A stretch of 64,000 bases of DNA, taken from positions 1-64,000 of the forward strand of contig JAEWRW010000010.1 of the NCBI GenBank assembly GCA_023398815.1, given 5' to 3'. Below are positions 61,326 to 64,000 of this stretch, in pieces; the stretch's first letter is position 1, and each line of letters starts with the position of its first letter. Source of the DNA: Bacillota bacterium. Its GTDB lineage: Bacteria > Bacillota > Clostridia > Christensenellales > UMGS416. The notes below the pieces were generated by a model. The model was not told where the DNA came from, did no database searches, and saw only the letters and a program-made list of their open reading frames with translations. A program made the position numbers and the translations under genes.

Positions 61326-62138
61326 ATGAAGCGACTGTGGACCGAACTTAAAAAACACGCGTTCATCTGGTACGTGTTCATGAAGAACAGCCTCATCGCC
61401 CAGCTGGAGTACCGGGTCAACTTCTTCACGGGCCTGGCGATGGAGATGGGGTATCTCTTAGCCAAGCTCCTCTATGTCATCGTTGTCTACCGCGCCGGCA
61501 GCACGATCAACGGCCTCTCCGGCGATGAGGTGCTGATCTTCGTGGGCGCGTTCGTCATCACCACGGCCTTTTACGCCGGGTTCTTCATGCGCAACAACTT
61601 CGCCCTGGGCGACCACATCCGCAACGGCACGCTGGATTTCTTCATCGTCAAGCCCGTGTCGCTGCAGTTCATGGCGACGCTGCGCATCAGCGACTTTGCG
61701 CTCTTCCTCACCGATTTTGTGGCAGGCGTCGTCATGGTGGCCATCGGGTGGAGCCACTGCGAGGTGCCCATCAGTCTCTTGAACCTCGCGGGCTTTGTGG
61801 GTTACATGCTCTGCGGCGTCATCATGGGCTACTCGCTGTTCCTCTTCCCCATGATCTTCTCGTTCTGGTTCGTCAAATCCGGCGCGCTGGCCGGCGTGGT
61901 CGATTCGTTCTGGGATTTCAACAACCTGCCGATGGGCATCTACCCCAAGCTCGTGCAGAACATTGGCACGTTCCTCATCCCCATCTTCGTGGTCACCAAC
62001 TTCCCGGTGCTCTTCGTGCTGGGCAAGATGAGCCCCCTCTATGCCGTGTGGGGCATCCTGGGGCCCTTCGTCTGCTTCGGATTGACGCGGCTGCTGTGGA
62101 AGGTGGCCGTGAAGCAGTACAGCAGCGCCAGCAGCTGA
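61326..62138 (+). CDS. ABC-2 type permease (COG3694-like)
   Basis: 270 residues, about six membrane helices, starting MKRLWTELKKHAFIWYVFMKNSLIAQLEYR, the usual COG3694 opening. RNGTLDFFIVKPVSLQFM and SFWDFNNLPMGIYP are conserved. It is 3 nt after the previous gene. Completes an ATPase-permease-permease exporter. The transcript then runs through a 12-bp hairpin (62146-62172) and copy A3 to a terminator at 62417. Confidence 0.88.
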   Translation: MKRLWTELKKHAFIWYVFMKNSLIAQLEYRVNFFTGLAMEMGYLLAKLLYVIVVYRAGSTINGLSGDEVLIFVGAFVITTAFYAGFFMRNNFALGDHIRNGTLDFFIVKPVSLQFMATLRISDFALFLTDFVAGVVMVAIGWSHCEVPISLLNLAGFVGYMLCGVIMGYSLFLFPMIFSFWFVKSGALAGVVDSFWDFNNLPMGIYPKLVQNIGTFLIPIFVVTNFPVLFVLGKMSPLYAVWGILGPFVCFGLTRLLWKVAVKQYSSASS

Positions 62139-62145
62139 GGAATTG

Positions 62146-62172
62146 CAGGCTGTCGACAAAGTCGACAGCCTG
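62146..62172 (+). repeat. Perfect 12-bp hairpin after the exporter operon
   Basis: CAGGCTGTCGAC-AAA-GTCGACAGCCTG, no T tail. Same design as the MACPF terminator at 58750. Confidence 0.6.
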
Positions 62173-62400
62173 TCGTGTACGCCGCTGCGGCGACGTCCAC
62201 GATTCAGATAGCTTGTTCTTGCTTTCGCGAGATCGGTCGCCGCACATGTCGCCGACCGATATCAGACTGTAGCTCTCATGCGGATCTCTAAGGATGCGTT
62301 GCGCTGGCAGGCGGGTTTTCTTTTCTGCTCGCACCAGCCTTTCCTTTCCTCCCGCCAAATGAATCGGCGGGAGGTTCGTCACCCTCTGCTCGTTCCAATG
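62173..62400 (+). repeat. Four-hairpin 3' element, copy A3
   Basis: Hairpin I 62174-62201 (CGTGTACGCCGC, loop TGCG, GCGACGTCCACG; internal C-A mismatch kept although most stem bases differ from other copies). Hairpin II 62232-62260 (ATCGGTCG/CGACCGAT). Hairpin IV 62348-62374 (loop AAATGAATC). Confidence 0.8.
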
Positions 62401-62416
62401 GGTTTGTTGGCACTCT

Positions 62417-62455
62417 GAACGCCCGCGAAGACCTTGTCTCCGCGGGCGTTTTCAT
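62417..62455 (+). terminator. Terminator behind copy A3
   Basis: GAACGCCCGCG arm, GGTCTTTG-type inner part, CGCGGGCGTT arm and TTTTC. It also faces the end of the convergent hydrolase gene and may work in both directions. Confidence 0.75.
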
Positions 62456-62469
62456 TCCTTCCAAGCCCC

Positions 62470-63195
62470 TTACCCCCGCCCCCTGGGCGCAATCAGTGGC
62501 CGCCCATCCAGGAAGTGCCGGTACCGCATGAGGTCGGCGGGTGGGAAGGGCCGCCCGTGGCTGGGGATGATACGGGTGGGTTGCAGGGCCAGCATGGTAT
62601 CCCAGGAGCGGCCAAAGGCGTCGCTGTCCTCAATCCAGATGGTGTGGCGGGCCACGCTGATGACCGCGTTCATCGCCGCATCACCGCAGAGGAGCTCGCC
62701 GGTGTCCTCCCGCAGGAGGCCGATGGAGTCGCTGGTGTGACCGGGGAGGAAGAGGATGGTGAGCGGCAGCCCCAGAGTGTGGAAGAACTGGTCGTCCGGC
62801 CCGCTCACCGGGATGGCACGGTCGCCCGGCTCCACCGGTGGGAAGCTGAAGTCCCTTTTGAACCGGCTGAAGAGCGACGCAGGCCAGGAGGAGTACCCCG
62901 CATCGGCTGGCTCGTTGCTGCGGCCCGCCGCCAGCGCCGGCAGGCCCACGGGGTTGAGGATGACCTGCGCCCCGGTGCGCGCCAGCAGCGCCGCCAGGAA
63001 CCCGGCGTGGTCGTCGTGGTGGTGGGTCAGGAAGATGTATTTGAGATCCTCCACCGAGGCCAGCCGAGCGAAGCGCCGCAGGAATTCGTCCTCGCCGCCG
63101 GGGTAACCGGTGTCGATGGCGATCCACCCGGCGGGCGTCTCGATGAGGTAGTTGTTGACAACATAGCCGCCAATGTTGTGGATGCGAATGGACAT
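62470..63195 (-). CDS. Metallo-beta-lactamase-fold hydrolase
   Basis: 241 residues. The metal motif THHHDDHAG (about residue 55) matches H-x-H-x-D-H, PGHTSDSIGLL has the next His, LCGDAA the bridging Asp, and SHGRPFPP the last His, so a two-zinc or zinc/iron hydrolase site is complete. Glyoxalase-II-like or lactonase-like activity is possible; the substrate is unknown. Start at ATG 63195 with GGGGG about 9 nt upstream; an earlier in-frame start at 63216 is less likely. Confidence 0.85.
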   Translation of the reverse strand: MSIRIHNIGGYVVNNYLIETPAGWIAIDTGYPGGEDEFLRRFARLASVEDLKYIFLTHHHDDHAGFLAALLARTGAQVILNPVGLPALAAGRSNEPADAGYSSWPASLFSRFKRDFSFPPVEPGDRAIPVSGPDDQFFHTLGLPLTILFLPGHTSDSIGLLREDTGELLCGDAAMNAVISVARHTIWIEDSDAFGRSWDTMLALQPTRIIPSHGRPFPPADLMRYRHFLDGRPLIAPRGRG

Positions 63196-63235
63196 GGACA
63201 AGCCCCCTTTTGCCATAGTTTACCATTGACGTGGG

Positions 63236-63267
63236 CAGAAAAACAGGGCCGGTGTAAGCCGGCCCCA
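63236..63267 (-). terminator. Terminator of the lactate permease gene
   Basis: Minus strand GGGGCCGG-CTTACA-CCGGCCCT followed by GTTTTTCTG, 100 nt after the stop at 63366. Confidence 0.85.
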
Positions 63268-63365
63268 TTGGGTTGAGCAGGTGATGCTTGGCCCCGTGCG
63301 GCACTCGCGGTGCTGCAGGCGTTGTCCCCGCGGCTCGCATGGTGTGGCGCACCTTTGCCGCCGTC

Positions 63366-64000
63366 TTACCTTCCCCCCGCCACCGCCAGCATGACCACCA
63401 AGTACACCGACAGCGCCGCGATGAAGATGAGCGAGAACGCGAAGGCCACACGGATGACTTTGTTCTCCTCGCCGATGCGGTCGATGGAGGCCGCGGCGTT
63501 CTGGAGCTTGGCCGGGGAGATGACGCTGGCCAGCCCGCCGCCAAAGGCGAGGCCCGCCACGATGATGAGGATGCTGTGCTGCCCCAGGCCGAGGTTGGTG
63601 GCCGTCGTCATGGCGTACTTGGCAAACATGGCAATGGTGGAGGCCTCGCTGCCGGTGAGGAACCCGCCGAAGAGCCCGATGACCCCGACGATGGCCCCAT
63701 AGGCCGAGTGGAACAGGTTGGCCGAGGCGTCGGCCAACACCTTGATCATGCTGTCGGTGGCGTAGGCCCCGCTGGCCATGTCGAAGCCCGAGAGGTTCAT
63801 GACTTCGCCTATGGCGAAGAAGACGGCCGCCGCAAACACCGGCCGGGGGGCGCGCTTGAGCCACGCGCGGGCCGTGTCCTTCAGCTGGGCGGCGGTGGGC
63901 CGCAGGAAGAAGAGCGACAGCACCGTGCTCACCAGGATCCAGGTGTAGGCGTTCCACAGGAAGCGGGTGGCGATGTCGCTGCCATCGGCTGAGAGCCCGT
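63366..64000 (-). CDS. lctP: L-lactate permease family protein, C-terminal part
   Basis: Partial: the frame is open to the window's right edge (63998, reading GLSADGSDIATRFLWNAYTWILVSTVLSLFF). About 211 residues are visible, with at least four membrane helices. NLSGFDMASGAYATDSMI, GFLTGSEASTIAMFAKY, and FGGGLASVISPAKLQNAAAS (cation-binding type segment) are hallmarks of LctP/LldP lactate (glycolate) permeases, which import lactate with protons. The rest of the gene lies outside the window. Confidence 0.88.
   Translation of the reverse strand, partial: GLSADGSDIATRFLWNAYTWILVSTVLSLFFLRPTAAQLKDTARAWLKRAPRPVFAAAVFFAIGEVMNLSGFDMASGAYATDSMIKVLADASANLFHSAYGAIVGVIGLFGGFLTGSEASTIAMFAKYAMTTATNLGLGQHSILIIVAGLAFGGGLASVISPAKLQNAAASIDRIGEENKVIRVAFAFSLIFIAALSVYLVVMLAVAGGR

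Overview
The window is a GC-rich bacterial chromosome segment with strong AGGAGG ribosome binding sites, sigma-70-type promoters with 17-bp spacers, and a gene set typical of anaerobic Firmicutes: a glutamate-synthase-linked [FeFe]-hydrogenase, a DUF3793 remnant beside a flavodoxin, a TipA-like MerR regulator, UraA, FmdB, and a tilS-hpt pair. I infer a high-GC member of the Clostridia, probably an uncultured anaerobe. The exact lineage cannot be fixed from the sequence. There is no phage, transposase, CRISPR array or rRNA. Two tRNA genes (Gln-CUG, Glu-CUC) lie near 56.1 kb.

Layout. 1-7.5 kb: a truncated hypothetical gene, a GNAT acetyltransferase, a nitroreductase, a MarR regulator, a broken nucleotidyltransferase, a MerR/TipA regulator and a GH113-like glycosidase. 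8-12 kb: a three-domain LicD protein and a TPR glycosyltransferase, probably making surface polymers. 12-20 kb: a large secreted fibronectin-III protein, a one-polypeptide hydrogenase and a TIM-barrel epimerase. 21-26 kb: an rtcB gene with an in-frame TAG behind a small leader ORF and terminator, then a six-PAS GGDEF/HD-GYP protein. 27-36 kb: a lipoprotein, a second fibronectin-III secreted protein, FmdB, and murA-glycosyltransferase-rho. 36-42 kb: a DnaA-box cluster, flavodoxin, uraA, a NIPSNAP protein and dnaN. 42-51 kb: a GT2-LicD fusion, amtB-glnB, a tocopherol-cyclase-like protein and tilS-hpt. 51-64 kb: a PAS-GGDEF protein, a sugar-binding lipoprotein (frameshifted), comB, tRNAs, a TetR regulator, a MACPF pore-forming-type lipoprotein, a P-loop kinase, a three-gene ABC exporter, a metallo-beta-lactamase-fold hydrolase and the end of a lactate permease.

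The most striking content is between the genes. Most long intergenic gaps hold copies of a modular repeat. Ten clear copies begin 1 to 70 nt after a stop codon and always run in the same direction as the gene they follow. Each copy has up to four hairpins whose stems differ between copies by paired (compensatory) changes, while the loops and one internal C-A mismatch stay constant. In several gaps they are followed, in the same order and orientation, by a second conserved module (C). This looks like a repeated structured RNA or 3'-end element rather than random repeats.

Four genes have lost their reading frame (nucleotidyltransferase, DUF3793, PAS-GGDEF, sugar-binding protein) and rtcB has an in-frame amber codon. 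Most are single-base shifts in G or C runs, so assembly error is as likely as real decay.
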